A DNA stretch of 64,000 bases from assembly GCF_037975245.1 (NCBI RefSeq), contig NC_092562.1:30940554-31004553 (forward strand), written 5' to 3'. Source of the stretch: Apostichopus japonicus. Its lineage: Eukaryota; Echinodermata; Holothuroidea; Aspidochirotida; Stichopodidae. Below are positions 9,961 through 22,680 of this stretch, piece after piece. Within the stretch, counting starts at the first letter, position 1. Every line of letters starts with the position of its first letter. The translations under genes were made by a program, and so were the position numbers. The notes under the pieces were generated by a model. The model had not been told where the DNA came from, made no database searches, and saw only the letters and a program-made list of their open reading frames with translations.

Positions 9961-12900
9961 GGATTTAATGAGGGGGAGGGGGGGCAGTCTATGACATCAT
10001 TGGTGTGGACAATGAACTTTTTTGTTTAGGACCGAGATGAATAACATTTTGTTTTGAATAATGATTAAGTTTCACAGGTTAACTTTTTCTGGTCTAAAGC
10101 TATCAGGCATCAACAATCGATTCAAGTTTATTTTGTTTATACGATTGTGTCGAATTAGCGCACAGTTTTTTAAAGCCTATTTGTAATGCAGTATGCCAGT
10201 AGGCTTAGTGTATTATAGGTTGGCATTTGGAAGTTGTATCTATTTTGTACAGTCAAAGTAACATGGTAGTAGTTAGGTCCCTGGTGACTTGATAAATAGT
10301 TTTGTGATAGCCTAATTAAGTGACTGACGAATGATCACCAAAGATGCATGACTGATATCAAATAAATCAGCAAAATCACTTAGATCAGGATATCAGTGAC
10401 TACAAAAACAGTGGTTGTTATTTATGTTGTTTTCTTACTTATTTCAAACAGAAGGATTGACAACGTTAACAAGCACCAGACACTGCCAACACCAATACGC
10501 TTTGTACGTGTGCAAATAACAATATGATTTACACACTGACACTGTTCGCGGAAGAAAACGTGCATAGCATCTTGAACTTCTTGTAGGTTGACTTTCGACA
10601 TAGGTCGGATCACTGATTACTATAGAAAATGAGATGGTTGTACTACAGGAGTAAATATACAATGTTTTCTCCGCCTACCGTGCCAAAAATTAAGAGGAGT
10701 CTGTTTATCTATGAGCAGAGGCTAGGCTAGTAGATTGTCATTATAGCAGTGTTCAAGTTACGTTTGCTGTTGCAATGGCGGAACAAGTTACAGTAAAGGA
10801 GCTTATTTTTATTCTTCTACTGCATGTCATGTAACATGAGATTTTATGATAACTTAGTGTTTAATGGGCACCGCAGATGGCAAATATGACCCTCTGTGAT
10901 ATTTATGTTTGCATATGTTCACATGTTTAGGTTATATACCCAGACTGGCACATGTATTGTAAGCTTTGGAGCCTATCGGGTTATATTACACTTAGGCTGT
11001 ATGTGTTAGTGACTGTAGGGGTGTTCGCTAATAGCGCCCTCGGATAGTCCTCACCGAAGCATTGTTTTAAAATGGCCACGCCCATGTGTCGCTAAAGGTA
11101 ATTGTTGCACACATAACAGTGTAGGCGTTGGTACTGACTTGTTTCCCACCGGATCTTAGTAAATTGTTTCAGTAATGTTTAGGATAAGTTGAAATGGACC
11201 AAATGTTTATCAAATTTTGAGCTGCCATTTATATTAGGAAAAAATCCCCATATGTTGGGTAATACAGTTGGAAACAAAAGTTAGGGTAATATGAAAGTGA
11301 GCCCCCAGTGATGTTCCATTTGATGCATATATGTCAAAGGGTAAACTGCTCATGTATTGTTGTATTTCCAGTTATCATTGTGTCCGAGGAACATCACCTA
11401 GATATGTATAAGATCAATTTTAGCTCACTTAGCCAACTTAAAGTCGCCTTCAAAATTATATCTAATAAATTAAAGAAGTGCCTATGATGAATAATGAGGA
11501 TACACTGCTTCTTATACCTTTAAAAACTATTCAAGTGGTTTTCTTGTTTTCTTCTTTCACATTTAGAGCTCGCTAGAGGGGAGAGTTAATTCACTGCTTG
11601 CCAAGTAAACCAATCTTTGACTGGTCATTTGTGTCACCCTATCTCCACCATGGGTGTCACCACACGGACAACCTTACCACTCCCGGCTTTACATATATGC
11701 ATAACCAGTCACACGCTTTAAAAAAAATAGAAAGATGGATCGAGTTCATAACATGGCACGGAACTGAGATCGTTTCGAAAACGAGACTCTGGACTAACCA
11801 TGTTTTGTTCACAGCTATATGGTAGCCTATTATACGCTATAAGTATTCATTTGCACTGCAAAAGTAACTTAACAAGAGAAAAAGTGAGTTGATGATTATT
11901 TGCAGGGTAAGCTGTAACTATTGCAATCTGTGATGTGGTGTCCTCTGTATTGGTGATTTTTGTTTCGAATTTGCAATATATTAATTTGAAATATAAAGTG
12001 AGATATAGAAAAGTTTTGTAAACCTGTGGCATGGGGTGCTCAATGCATGGAGGTAACGGTAGTTGCAACGATCTACGATTCTGAGCCTAGGCTAGGCCAA
12101 AAATCTTCATGTAACCATGACATTGATCCGACCTTTCCTTAGCCTATTCAATTCTGAAAGGTTCCACCCATATGGTTCATTTTCAAAGAGACTACCACTC
12201 AATCGCAAACAAAAGCCTAAATCAGCAAGGCCTATTGTAACCCTTATGAAAGGATGCTAGCAACCACTGCTGACTGTGGAAGCACTCTAAACATGCAAAC
12301 AGACTCAAGCTCCGCCCACTCTGCATATTACTGAGAGCCAGTAGAGCTGTGGTCATGCTTAACTGATTTCAATGAATAGACAATAGACGCTCACACGCGA
12401 TTAGATTTGGCAATGTTCCCTAAAGAGATTTATAACTTGAGCTCAATCATACACATGACTACTGTCACGGGTAAGGTAAAACTATTCGCTGGACAACGTA
12501 AATACTCGAGGCGGATGGCGTGTGTCTTTTCTATGAGTTTTATTTAGTCCTCATAACCAGGGGCAAAAACCGGAATTCGGTCAGTTTCCGGCTTTTACAC
12601 GTTTCGGTACGTCCTTTACGATATATGACAAGATATATATATATATTGCCACAAATTCACCAGCGGGGAACTGAAGTTGCCCCTACATATACTATATTAG
12701 AATAGTGAAGTACTGCGGGCTAACGTCGCCCAACGGACATCGTGTCCAACTGCAACAAGTAACTGCTGTGGTGCACCCAGCACCCTTGCACCAAGTATAC
12801 TATACCAAACACGAATACCACGCCCTGACCTGCTTACCCGGCCTATTCATACCAACATTACCTGCTTACCTGCATTTTATGCAAATTAATCTAAACAAAG

Positions 12901-13749
12901 ACTTGCACAAATTCCATTGATGCCCGTCGAGCAATCAGTGAATTAAACAAAGCATATACTAGAATGTCGTATGTTACTAATTTGAACTTCGTGAGCAAAA
13001 CAGACAACAAATGAATATTCATCAGTAAATTTATACAGCTGCACGATAGTCGTTAGACTTGCGTCAAGCATACTCGTGACAACTACAAACTTGAAAGCCA
13101 ATGAACCTATTGAAACAACAAGACTGTTGCCATTTATATTTCAATCTTAACCCAAAATTCCTTTCTTCACTAAAAACTACCACTGATAGTAACAGAGAGA
13201 ATACAATATTGCATAAATAAATCTACAACAATTCAACAAAGTGGAGGGCAGGAGAACTAGCGGCAGCCATTTGCGTAACAGCTACACGTACCCGAATACA
13301 CAATGCACATACTTTGAATATGCAATACACATACCCTGAATACAAAAAACAAAGCGGGAGAGGCACTGCTCCCAAACATTCCCCAAAAGCCTTCCCAATT
13401 GATAAAGGATACTTCTCGGGCTGCGCACAAAATATGTCCAAATATTCTTTCTTCTGAAAACACCAAGAAAGGTGCAGATTACAACAGTTCCGAGTGAATT
13501 ATTGGATCGAAAAGAATCCAAGCAGGAAACGAACATTCTAAACACTTTGAGTGGTAGAATGATTAAGGAATTGACCGGAAGGTCTACTATACTCTACTCT
13601 AGGCACTGTCTACTCTAGGTACTGTCTACTCTAGGCACTGTAGTATGAGAGTGCTAATATTGTGAGGAGACAGCAAAGTGAGGAAAAAGTAAATATGAAG
13701 AAACCTATATTAGTATATATAAGATGTGAAAATCAAACAAAATACCCAC
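9961..13749. other. Intronic stretch: mostly unidentified
   Basis: Between the satellite and receptor exon 3. It contains a G-rich tract at about 9970-9987, a short inverted satellite fragment near 12395-12425, a (TA)n tract near 12630 and a ~19-bp tandem repeat (TCTAGGYACTGTCTAC, three units) near 13595-13640. No exon with acceptable splice sites was recognised. Confidence 0.5.
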
Positions 13750-14010
13750 CTCTGACAATCACATTCATGATGGCATGGACTTGTTCACTGTATGCACCTT
13801 GTTCCTGACTCTCAAAGACAACAGATTTCAAAGCACTGGCATCACCACAAGATGTCTTTCCCACACAAGAGCTGCCTGTTGACCCGTCTGGATTACTAAC
13901 TCCATCTCTCCTCCAACGAAGCCTTGCTGTATCTACGCTTGACTCAACCATGACAGTCACGTTATCGCCCATTGATGCACCAGTGGAATATTCCAAAGCT
14001 TTAATAGTTG
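13750..14010 (-). CDS. Exon 3 of Tie-like receptor gene: Ig-like domain
   Basis: A 261-bp phase 1-1 exon on the minus strand with a TTTTAAG acceptor and a GTGGGT donor. The reading starts ATIKALEYSTGASMGDNVTV, has the Ig strand-C signature LRWRRDG, two cysteines (SSCVGKTSC) and ends HAIMNVIVRG. In Tie-like receptors of invertebrates, as I recall them, the segment before the first EGF module ends in a very similar HAIMxLIVR string. Splicing to the exon at 419-553 keeps the frame and produces that arrangement. Extracellular and probably glycosylated. The Ig-like call is firm; the ligand is unknown. Confidence 0.8.
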
Positions 14011-15252
14011 CTTAAAAGAAATTTAGATGTAAGGTAGTGATACCAGCACACAGTCTGTGATAGTTACAAATTTGTTTCATATTATATTGCTGTGCTATTT
14101 GCCTGTACCTGTATGTTGATAAACCTGCCTTCAAATTGCCAAAATTATTGCTTCAAGTTTTCTAATTGATTTACATACTTGTTTAATAATCAGACAAATA
14201 AACTATGCAGTTATGTTTATCAAAGTGTGTGTGTACACTTGTGTGTATGTGCAAACATTGTAAACATTTGACAAACTCCTCTTAAAGGTGAAGATTGTTT
14301 CTTTCTTCAGATATCATGTTTGCAGACTTTTATTTTGGATGACCTTTACATAACAACAATAAACCACAAGGGTTCAATATATGTTATATATTCCATATAT
14401 AAACAGGTTGGCAGATATGTTGCACTAAAACGTTTCGCAAACGACATATGGTAGGGATTTGCGATTAAAGGAAAACACTATTCTGTTTCAATATTTTAGT
14501 AGTGTTTTTCGTGCAATCCGGGTCAGAAAGCAGAAAATAATATATTTGGGAAATATAAGAATGGTATTTGCTTATTTGAAAATGTAAAACAAGTTACCTG
14601 TAGATTAAGTGAAATAACATCACAAAAGAATGTCAGGATCAAAATTCTTGGAAAGAGGCCAAGAAATGAAGTACTGTACAAGTGTATGCACAATGTCAAG
14701 TTTAAACATGGCTGGGAAGAGACAGGCATGTTACAACTCTTTGGTATTAAAGTATGTAGCAGACCAGCTCAATGTAACTCTTTTTGGAAAGTACAGTAAG
14801 CCGAGTTAAATATAAATGTCAATGTTCTTTGCAATGTTCTCTTTTAAATTCTTAAACTTCAATTAGTTATGCTAAACCACTAAACCACTAAATTTACATC
14901 TACATTACAGTTTCTGGTTGACCAGCTTGCATAACCATGTTCAAATTATTGTTTTTTGAGGCACTCTTTGTCTGAAGTTAACCAGCATTGAAATTTATTT
15001 ATATTTTCTGTGTTGGGCTTGTGACGAACACATTGCCCGCTCATTTGCATTTTCATTTAATGACTATGTGTAGTATGTATTGATTCAACACCAATTGGTG
15101 TGGTTGCCTTAATGAATATTTGAAACAAATTCATATTTCTGCCAAAATTTCAGTAAGCAAGAGTAATAAATGTTGTGTAGAACCCAATTATTTACTGTGG
15201 TCCCATATCAAAGCAGTTATCTGTTAGAACTACTTCAAAAACCCTCACATAC
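14011..15252. other. Intron 2 of the receptor gene
   Basis: AT-rich intron bounded by GTATGT on the exon 2 side and TTTTAAG on the exon 3 side. Nothing else was recognised. Confidence 0.6.
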
Positions 15253-15594
15253 CTGCTTCATTGGTCACTAAGACCCTCCATGCAACATCTGGGCTTCCAA
15301 CATCTGTTACCGTGATGGTGTAGATACCAGTCCTTGCAGCATTAGTCATGTTAGTAGGTAGGGTAAGAGTAGCAGGTTCACTGTTAATGTTTGTCATTGC
15401 TTCATCTGGTACTCTAGGACTATTCAGTGTAAACATATATCCTGGAGATGATGTCCCACCTAGAAGAAGCACTGCTTTATCAAATGTTACACTGGCTGTT
15501 TGGGAATCACCTGTGTATACTTCAATGGTGGTCGGATAAGCTGTGGTTGCTACAGGACTCTTCACCACAGCAACATAGGGAGGATCAGACTGAC
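15253..15594 (-). CDS. Exon 2 of Tie-like receptor gene: N-terminal extracellular Ig-like region
   Basis: A 342-bp phase 1-1 exon with a TTACCAG acceptor and a GTATGT donor. It begins (G)QSDPPYVAVVKSPV directly after the signal peptide of exon 1 and ends ARTGIYTITVTDVGSPDVAWRVLVTNEA(G). The alternating hydrophobic strands and the G-I-Y-T-I-T-V string resemble strand F/G of an Ig-like or related beta-sandwich domain, but the canonical disulphide cysteines are absent. It contains one N-x-T sequon (NMT). Spliced length of exons 1-4 is about 278 codons. Gene membership is supported by frame, phase and position. Confidence 0.78.
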
Positions 15595-17607
15595 CTGGTA
15601 ACAGGAATAGAAAATAATTTACTTGATAATGGTGTGACAAAGAAACTGATTTGGAAGCCTCATAGAATGATAATTAACAGTGCTGAGATACTGAAGCAGC
15701 ATTTAGTGGTAGACCTCAGAACAACCATGCAGCTGTGAAGCCTCAAACTAAGTAAGTGTCTGTTACACACACTATAAAAGGGGTCAACTGGAAGATTGAT
15801 TTTGATTACCTTTTTTTTTCTTCAGGTGATATTTTAGAAGATCATCAGAACCTTGGGCATGTTACACAAGGGTTGTAAATTTAGTGGGTGTGTGATGGTC
15901 CAATGAATTTTCAAATTGTAAAGAAAATCTAGAACATTCACTTGGACAAAAACTATTAGCCTACTGATAAAGATTGTAAGCCTTCCAGGTACCCCCATTC
16001 CCTTCCAACAAGATCTCTGAAAGCTATAAGAAACAAATAGAACTGCATTAAAATAGGTTATTAATAAACAGATATTTTAAAAGATATGTGGTGTTCAAAA
16101 TACCCCATGATCAGAGCACAGACATATTTAACAGTACAGTCACATAGGAACCATTATAAATTTTGTCAACAATATCAAATGACCTTAAAATGGATGACAA
16201 CTGAGAACTCACTAAAATCTTCTTCATACCAAATATATTCACCACAACACAACTGACCATTCTGACTTTAATGCTGTCCAACTAACTCCATTTACATGGT
16301 TTTAAGAGCTTGTATGAACTTTGACCTGCACCAAGAAATAGTAGAGAAGCATTAAAGAACTCATAGGGTGGCATCATCTATACACACAATAAAGTAGCCT
16401 ACAAGATTCACAAAAGCTGAGCTTGTTTTAGAGTTTTCCTGTCTACAAGGCTTTTTGATTTTCATCACTGCAAACCTAAAATAAACTATGGCCTCCACCA
16501 AATGCAATACAGCAACCAGAAACCTGACAAGAAAGTGCTATATCTACATAGTATGTCAAGAATTCACCTTACATTTGTTAATCTAAAATGCTAAATCATT
16601 GAGAGGCATTTACTACAAAACTATTGATTCAACAGAACTGTGCTTGTATTGTAAGCTACTTCCGGCCTTTGAACTATTTACAGAACTTTGGGAATCTTAG
16701 AAAATCAATGTTTCACCACTTTCTGGAGCTTAGCTCATGGCAACTTTAGATCCTCTGCAAACCAAATGCTATATCAACTGGAAGAATTAGTTGACTTGTT
16801 TACACCATACCAGATATACCTAGAGCTCCAGTTTATGTACTGCACATGAAGCTATCTATAGCTACCATCATCCTTCCATGCATTGGGTAAATTATAAGCA
16901 ATAAAGTCTTAACTCGATCAAGCAATCTATGAGAGAGGATATGATTTATCAGTTACATAGATCAACTGGAAAAGTCTTCATATGGCCTACTGCATGGTGG
17001 CGGGATTTGGGCTGCAGTTGTGACAAATGAGTAATGAGCACTTTCTTGGCATGTATCTATGGCACTTGAACAAACTTGATGAACAAGTACTGTAGCATGT
17101 GATGTTAGTCCTGCTTCCTGACTCTCATGACCTTTGACAATCCTTGTGTTTACTGCAGCAAAGGAGAGACTTCTCCCAAAATTGTCCTACTTACAAAAAT
17201 ACTATCTCTTCATTAAACCAGTATCACCTGCAACAAAATAAGACTAACCAAGCCCACGACTGCTTTGTGTTTAAAGTATTTATCACCAAACAGGCAAAAA
17301 CTTGCAAATGTGAACTTAACTCTAAAGATCTTTCCCAAATTTTCAAATTGATATTGTCAATATGGTTTTCATGGAGCCTAAACTGGTTTTTTCTTTCTAG
17401 TTTGCGAAGATATAACACAAATCTGCAGTGCTGTCATGGTAAACAAAGAAATACTAGGCTAGGATTTTGGGGGTTTTTTGCAATTATTGTTGCTTCTTTC
17501 ACCTTGGCTGTTGTGTCTATAGCTGGGTGTAACTATATACACTTGTATTGTAACTCCATACTCAATTACGAAAAACATCTACATCTGCTCAATTGCTGGG
17601 TGTCTAC
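15595..17607. other. Intron 1 of the receptor gene, left part
   Basis: AT-rich, with no recognised repeat or exon. A long open frame on the plus strand at about 17144-17848 runs into the hAT-like element at 17608 and has no coding character. Confidence 0.5.
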
Positions 17608-18822
17608 TAGCGTTGTGCGGGATCCCGGTAGTCAAGTGAATCCCGGTATCCCGATCCCTGTATTGACTATTCCCGATCACAGTGCAATGTGTAAATACTA
17701 CCGGGAGTGGGAAAACAACCGGTTATTAAATGCGTTTCGGTATCATTCCCGGAATCCCGGACATCATAAAAATATCTACGTGTTACTATTTGAAATAAAG
17801 AAAAGAAAAGAAAACCCAGTATTTCTGGTGTCTGTGTTCTTAGTTTGAATAATATCTGATTAATGTACGTACTGGCCTAGACCTTTATATAACGAATCAA
17901 CTTTGCACAGAATTTTTGTTATTTATTCTTCCTTCAAACAATGATTGTGAAGGTTCCCATGTATAAAATCTTTCCACATGTATTTCACCTGGTTTTGATA
18001 TAATAATTATAACAATTTTAATCAATTTTAAGCCTAAACCACAGGGAGAATTATACTGTATCCAGCTTAAATCCATCTTCGCTCGGGACTGTATATTATA
18101 GCCTAGGGTACCGAACAGGTATACAAAGTGCAGACTTATGGTACTTGAGATTTAAAGCAGTAATGAAATGGATTTGTTTATCATTGCGGAGGGTTCCAGG
18201 ATGTCATTTAAGTTATCTTTGGCTACTATTTAATTTTGAAGAACTTTCTTACAAAATATGGATATTGTACAGTATTGAAAGTATATTTTCTAGAGAACAC
18301 AACAAACGATTAACGATATAAGTAGTTCTGTACTATTTTCATGTATATAGATTATAATCTCATAATTGCATAGCCCTTTTGTTACATTCTTCTTGTCTGA
18401 AGTTCCAAACATGTGGTGACTTGTTGATAGTTGAACAATTTTCATTTGAAGGGTTGCCCTATTCCAACATCATGGAATAGTGGGGAATAATGGGGAATTC
18501 CCAATTTCTGGATGTGTACGGATTATATACTGATTTTATCCTTGTTCAAACATGTTAAATCTAATGTTGTACACCGAGTATGAATGAAGCATGCTGTGGG
18601 TGCTTTTGGTTTGTGATTTTCTTTTTAAAAGTATATGTTAGAAAACCATGCTTGTAAGAGTATGTTCATGGCCTTGGCTATGCCATTGAATGCGTGACAT
18701 CGACAGTCTCGTAACTATAAGTGCTTTGAAATGTTGGGGAAAATCCTGGTAGTAATTACGATGCCCAGATTCATGTTGCAACACTACCAGTTGTGTGAAA
18801 TTTGCACTACTGCACAACGCTA
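17608..18822 (+). mobile_element. Nonautonomous hAT-like element, copy 1
   Basis: Starts TAGCGTTGTGCGGGATCCC and ends in the complement of TAGCGTTGTGCAGTAG. Its interior matches the inverse of 59436-60528 over much of the length (for example the CCAAACATGTGGTGACTTG region). Copy 2 has an 8-bp duplication, which supports hAT membership. Here the flanks (GTGTCTAC, TACAGTAC) do not match. No transposase is encoded. Confidence 0.7.
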
Positions 18823-20505
18823 TACAGTACTAGGACATCCTGTCCACTGCCAATCTAACTATGAGTCAATTAGAGGATACATCAGTAGGTTATATATCCC
18901 CTACATAGTACGGTACTAGGACATCCAGTCCACTGCCAATCTAACTATGAGTCAATGAGTGGATACATCAGTAGGCTATATCCACAACATAGTACGGTAC
19001 TAGGACATCCTGTCCACTGCCAATCTAACTATGAGTCAATTAGAGGATACATCAGACTTAGGTTATTTATCCCCAACATAGTACGCTACTAGGAAATTCT
19101 GTCCACTCCCAAAATAACTATAGATGAGTCAATTAGAGGATACATCGATAGGTTATATATCCCCTACATAGTACGGTACTAGGACATCCTGTCCACTGCC
19201 AATCTAACTATGAGTCAATTAGAGGATACATCAGACTTAGGTTATTTATCCCCAACATAGTACGCTACTAGGAAATTCTGTCCACTCCCAAAATAACTAT
19301 AGATGAGTCAATTAGAGGATACATCGATAGGTTATATATCCCCTACATAGTACGGTACTAGGACATCCTGTCCACTGCCAATCTTACCATGTTTCAATTA
19401 GAGGATACATCAGTAGGTTATTTTTCCCCAACACAGTACGGTACTAGGACACCCTGTCCACTGCCAATCTAGCTATGAGTCAATTAGAGGATACTGTACA
19501 TCAGCAGGTTATATATCCCCAACATAGTACGGTACTAGGACATCCTGTCCACTGCCAATCTAACTATGAGTCAATGAGAGCAGGGACATCGCTAGAGGGG
19601 GGGTGTGGGGGTGTCTCAACCCCCCCCCCCCCCCAATATTGGCAAAATTGACGATAGTTGGAAAATTAGAGTGCGACAGTCGGAATTTCAGACTGTCGCA
19701 CTCTAATTTTTCCGACTGTCGCAATTTAATTTTCATATATTCTTGTAATTTGTGAGTGACCTAAAAGTTTTGGTCAAGATTGACCTTTAATCAGTCATAT
19801 TTACCACGTTTTCCTTGTCACTTTGAGAAATTGTATCTCGCGATCCTTCTACTCCACCATAAAAAACTTTGTATGATTTTGAATACTCTAAAAAAAAAAC
19901 CTAATAGAACAACGTTTGCCAGCTTCAATTCAGTTAATTTATGTATTAATTTTGCTATTGGGTGGGTTGACTCTGTTTGCTAGCTTCAAGTAAGTTCAGG
20001 ATTTACATTGTCTCTATGATCTGTATTTTACCTCCATGCTATGATGTACAATTAAAACACTTACTGCTAATCTACGGAAGCTTAAAAGTGCCATCAACAG
20101 AAGAAAAACTTTGTCCCATTAGTTAAATTTTACAGTAAAAATTGTTTCAATAACAAGATAAAATCTTATTAAAAATCAGAAAAATGTTGGATTGCTCAGT
20201 TGCTTTAACTGAGCAATTGAACAATTTTCTGAACAATGTTTAATTGACAACTTATCATATCTCGTAAATTGGACATTTTTCTGCAAAATGTTTAGTTGAC
20301 AACTTATCATAGCTCGTCAATTGGACATTTTGCTGGGTGGGGGGGGTACAAGGCAGCAGTCGGAATTTTCTGGCTCCAAAACCCATCCAGTTGGAATTTC
20401 AACCACTACACTCCCCCCCCCCCCCAATCACCAGGCCTTAGCTATGTCCCTGAATGAGAGGATACATCAGTAGGTTATATATCCCCAACATAGTACGGTA
20501 CTTGT
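18823..20505 (+). repeat. ~88-bp minisatellite with alternating unit types
   Basis: Units contain GGTACTAGGACATCCTGTCC, CACTGCCAATCTAACTATG, AGTCAATTAGAGGATACATC and TTATATATCCCC. A second type reads GCTACTAGGAAATTCTGTCC and CACTCCCAAAATAAC; it alternates with the first between about 19085 and 19350. The array is broken at 19581-20452 by a hAT-like element, after which one partial unit remains. Confidence 0.9.
19581..20452. mobile_element. Nonautonomous hAT-like element D1 with 8-bp target duplication
   Basis: The 872-bp insertion starts CAGGGACATCGCTAGAGG and ends in the complement of CAGGGACATAGCTAAGG. The flanking AATGAGAG (19573-19580 and 20453-20460) is a perfect 8-bp duplication of minisatellite sequence, as hAT transposases make. 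G and C homopolymers lie near both ends and an internal hairpin carries GAGTGCGACAGTCGGAATTT. A second family member is at 45257-46134. No protein is encoded. Confidence 0.9.
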
Positions 20506-21206
20506 GTTTACTTTGAATTATAACTAATTTATATGATAAGTATATTATTGACTTGTAAATACTAATTTGAATGCAACTATCTAGGTGACGAATTATTATT
20601 CAAATTATTTCACTTGCTACACTTGCCTAGAAACTGTACCTGTTTTACCGTAGGTATGCTTTATTGGCCCAAATATGCTAGATATTCAATTATGGTCACC
20701 TTTTGTCAAAATTCTTAAACTGTTTTATTACAACCTTCAAGAAACTTTTTACTCACTGGGATTATTCAGTCATCTTGTGTGTTCCTTAAAAATGTCTGAG
20801 AACAATTTGGAGGGTATTAGACCCATAGGAAAGTACTTTTTGAAAAATTCTAGCAATTATATATGCATGCTATAATTTGGGGCCTATTCTGACTACCTTT
20901 ATATAGCTTTGAAATACAAAGTTTTTTTTTATTATTGATCCTATGGCCTTTCCAACCACCTGTAAGATGTTGTCCTATGCCTGTTAGACAATATGGTTAA
21001 CACTTGTAGGCATATGGTGACAACAGGACATGAACGTAAATGAAAGCAACAAATTTAGTTATGGCAGCATTATTCCAGTATTGGCCAGCAGACCTAGGTC
21101 TCTTAAATAGAGTTAGGCTTAGTCTGGTCAATGGTAGTTTAGTGATGCCGGGCAGTGTCATTGCCGCTATATAGTGACAGCTAATCGTGACATTTCTTTA
21201 ACTTAC
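20506..21206. other. Intron 1 of the receptor gene, right part
   Basis: AT-rich intron following the GTAAGT donor of exon 1 on the minus strand. Nothing else was recognised. Confidence 0.6.
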
Positions 21207-21303
21207 CAATTGCAGGACCGATTCTTAACAGAAAAAGTAGAAACACTGTTATAGTCGCAGTTACCAACACAGGACATTTACTTCCACGTACAATGCCAGC
21301 CAT
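21207..21303 (-). CDS. Exon 1 of Tie-like receptor gene: start codon and signal peptide
   Basis: ATG lies at 21303-21301 in a good context (GACAAAATGG). The 97-bp coding part encodes 32 residues plus one base and ends in ATTG before a GTAAGT donor, phase 1. The peptide has a short basic N region (MAGIVRGSK), a hydrophobic core TITVFLLFLL and a small-residue end (GPAIG), typical of a cleaved signal peptide. Spliced to exon 2 the mature protein would start near QSDPPYV. A near twin of this exon, the same length, is at 39098-39194. Confidence 0.8.
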
Positions 21304-21828
21304 TTTGTCCCGAATAAAGGTAGTCGGCCTTGACAAGGCTGAGGAGTTCTTGATTGTTACCCTCTGTAACTTGTACGGGGATCCGTGTGTTTAGACCCTA
21401 CGGGAATGTTGTTCTGCTACCGTTGCGCGAGAATCGCAGTGTGTAAGTTAATAGAGATGTGTGTGTGACTTGTGTGCTATTTACTTACTGGATGTTATAA
21501 TGGAGCTGCGTCATTGGCTCGAACTTTCAAAGACATATTGGGCTGAACCATTATCACGCACGGGGAAACAGATAAAACAATCTTAGATTAAGGAGCAAGG
21601 AAGGGTCAAGGAAGAGGAAAGGAAGAGGAAAGAAAGGGAAAAGGAGAACAAACCCTGGAAATAAATGTAGTAAAAACATGAGCAAGAGTGATCTCACAAT
21701 GCTACCGCTTCCGGACTACCGGACTTACATATAGGGGGTTTCAGATATATTCCAGTATGCTGTTTGACTTTACTGAATCACTATCAGGGAACATTATATA
21801 ACAAGGGCAACTGTGACTGTGTCACAGC
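21304..21828 (-). promoter_or_regulatory. Upstream region of the receptor gene (5' UTR and promoter)
   Basis: Sequence 5' of exon 1 on the minus strand. It shares blocks (TTACTTACT, GTCATTGGCT, GAACCATTAT) in the same order with the region upstream of the duplicate exon at 39195-39480, which suggests conserved promoter or UTR sequence. No TATA box could be fixed. A purine-rich patch lies at about 21593-21655. Confidence 0.4.
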
Positions 21829-22021
21829 CAGTGGCGGCGGAACCGGGGGGGGGGGCTTGGGGGGGATAAGCCCCCCCCCCAATATTTACCAAGGCTCCGA
21901 AACGTGCATCTGCCCATTTTTCAATGCATACTTGTCGATCTGTCCGATGCACACGTATACTCTATAGGTGTACTCATTTTAGTAATTGCTGTGGGACCCT
22001 CGGCTCGTCCCTATGGCAAGC

Positions 22022-22580
22022 CGTTTTACTTTTTATTCGATATTTGATGATATCATCAAATATTTGGTGATATCAGCAAATAATTGTTGATATCATCAAA
22101 TCATTTGATGATATCATCAAATAATTGCTGATATCAGCAATTCATTTGCTGATATCACCAATTCATTTGTTGATATCATCAAATAATTGCTGATATCAAC
22201 AAATAATTGCTGATATCAACAAATATTTGCAGATATCAGCAATTATTTGGTGATATCAGCAAATGAATTGGTGATATCAGCAAATCATTTGATGATATCA
22301 GCAAATCATTTGATGATATCAACAATTATTTGCTGATATCATCAAATAATTGGTGATATCAGCAAATCATTTGATGATATCAACAATTACAACATATCAC
22401 TTATTCATTTGCTGATATCAACAAATCAATTGGTGATATCAGTAATTGATTTAATGATATCAGCAAATGAACCGTACATATCACTAATGCATGCTTTTGT
22501 TGATATCACCAATTCATTTGATGATATCAACAAATCATTTGCTGATATCAGTAATTCAACCGTGACGATGATATCAGTAA
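22022..22580 (+). repeat. Left subterminal array of F1: GATATC-centred units
   Basis: About 30 units of 18-19 bp, each with the palindrome TGATATCA and AT-rich spacers of the kind GCAAATAATTG, run from the terminus inward. Spacers vary (AATTCATTTG, AATATTTG, AATCATTTG) while TGATATCA stays fixed. The array ends at the CAACCGTG sequence near 22560-22590. Confidence 0.9.
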
Positions 22581-22680
22581 TTCAACCGTGGCAGCCCGTC
22601 TTACAAGCATGCGCACAACGATGTCAGTGTACTGTGCAGTACATGCAAATGACAGTGACGAGACAACAGGGTACGGGTAG

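Noticed and set aside
13223-13545. Overlapping minus-strand frames with cysteines as a further receptor exon
   Set aside because: No EGF or Ig spacing and no matching phase-1 splice sites.
17144-17848. 234-codon open frame on the plus strand
   Set aside because: It runs from intron sequence into the hAT-like element at 17608, has no domain or codon pattern, and lies antisense within the receptor gene's first intron.
22022-22580. CRISPR-like array (regular palindromic repeats with variable spacers)
   Set aside because: Spacers are short variants of the same AT-rich sequence, the array is mirrored at the other end of F1, and the genome is eukaryotic.
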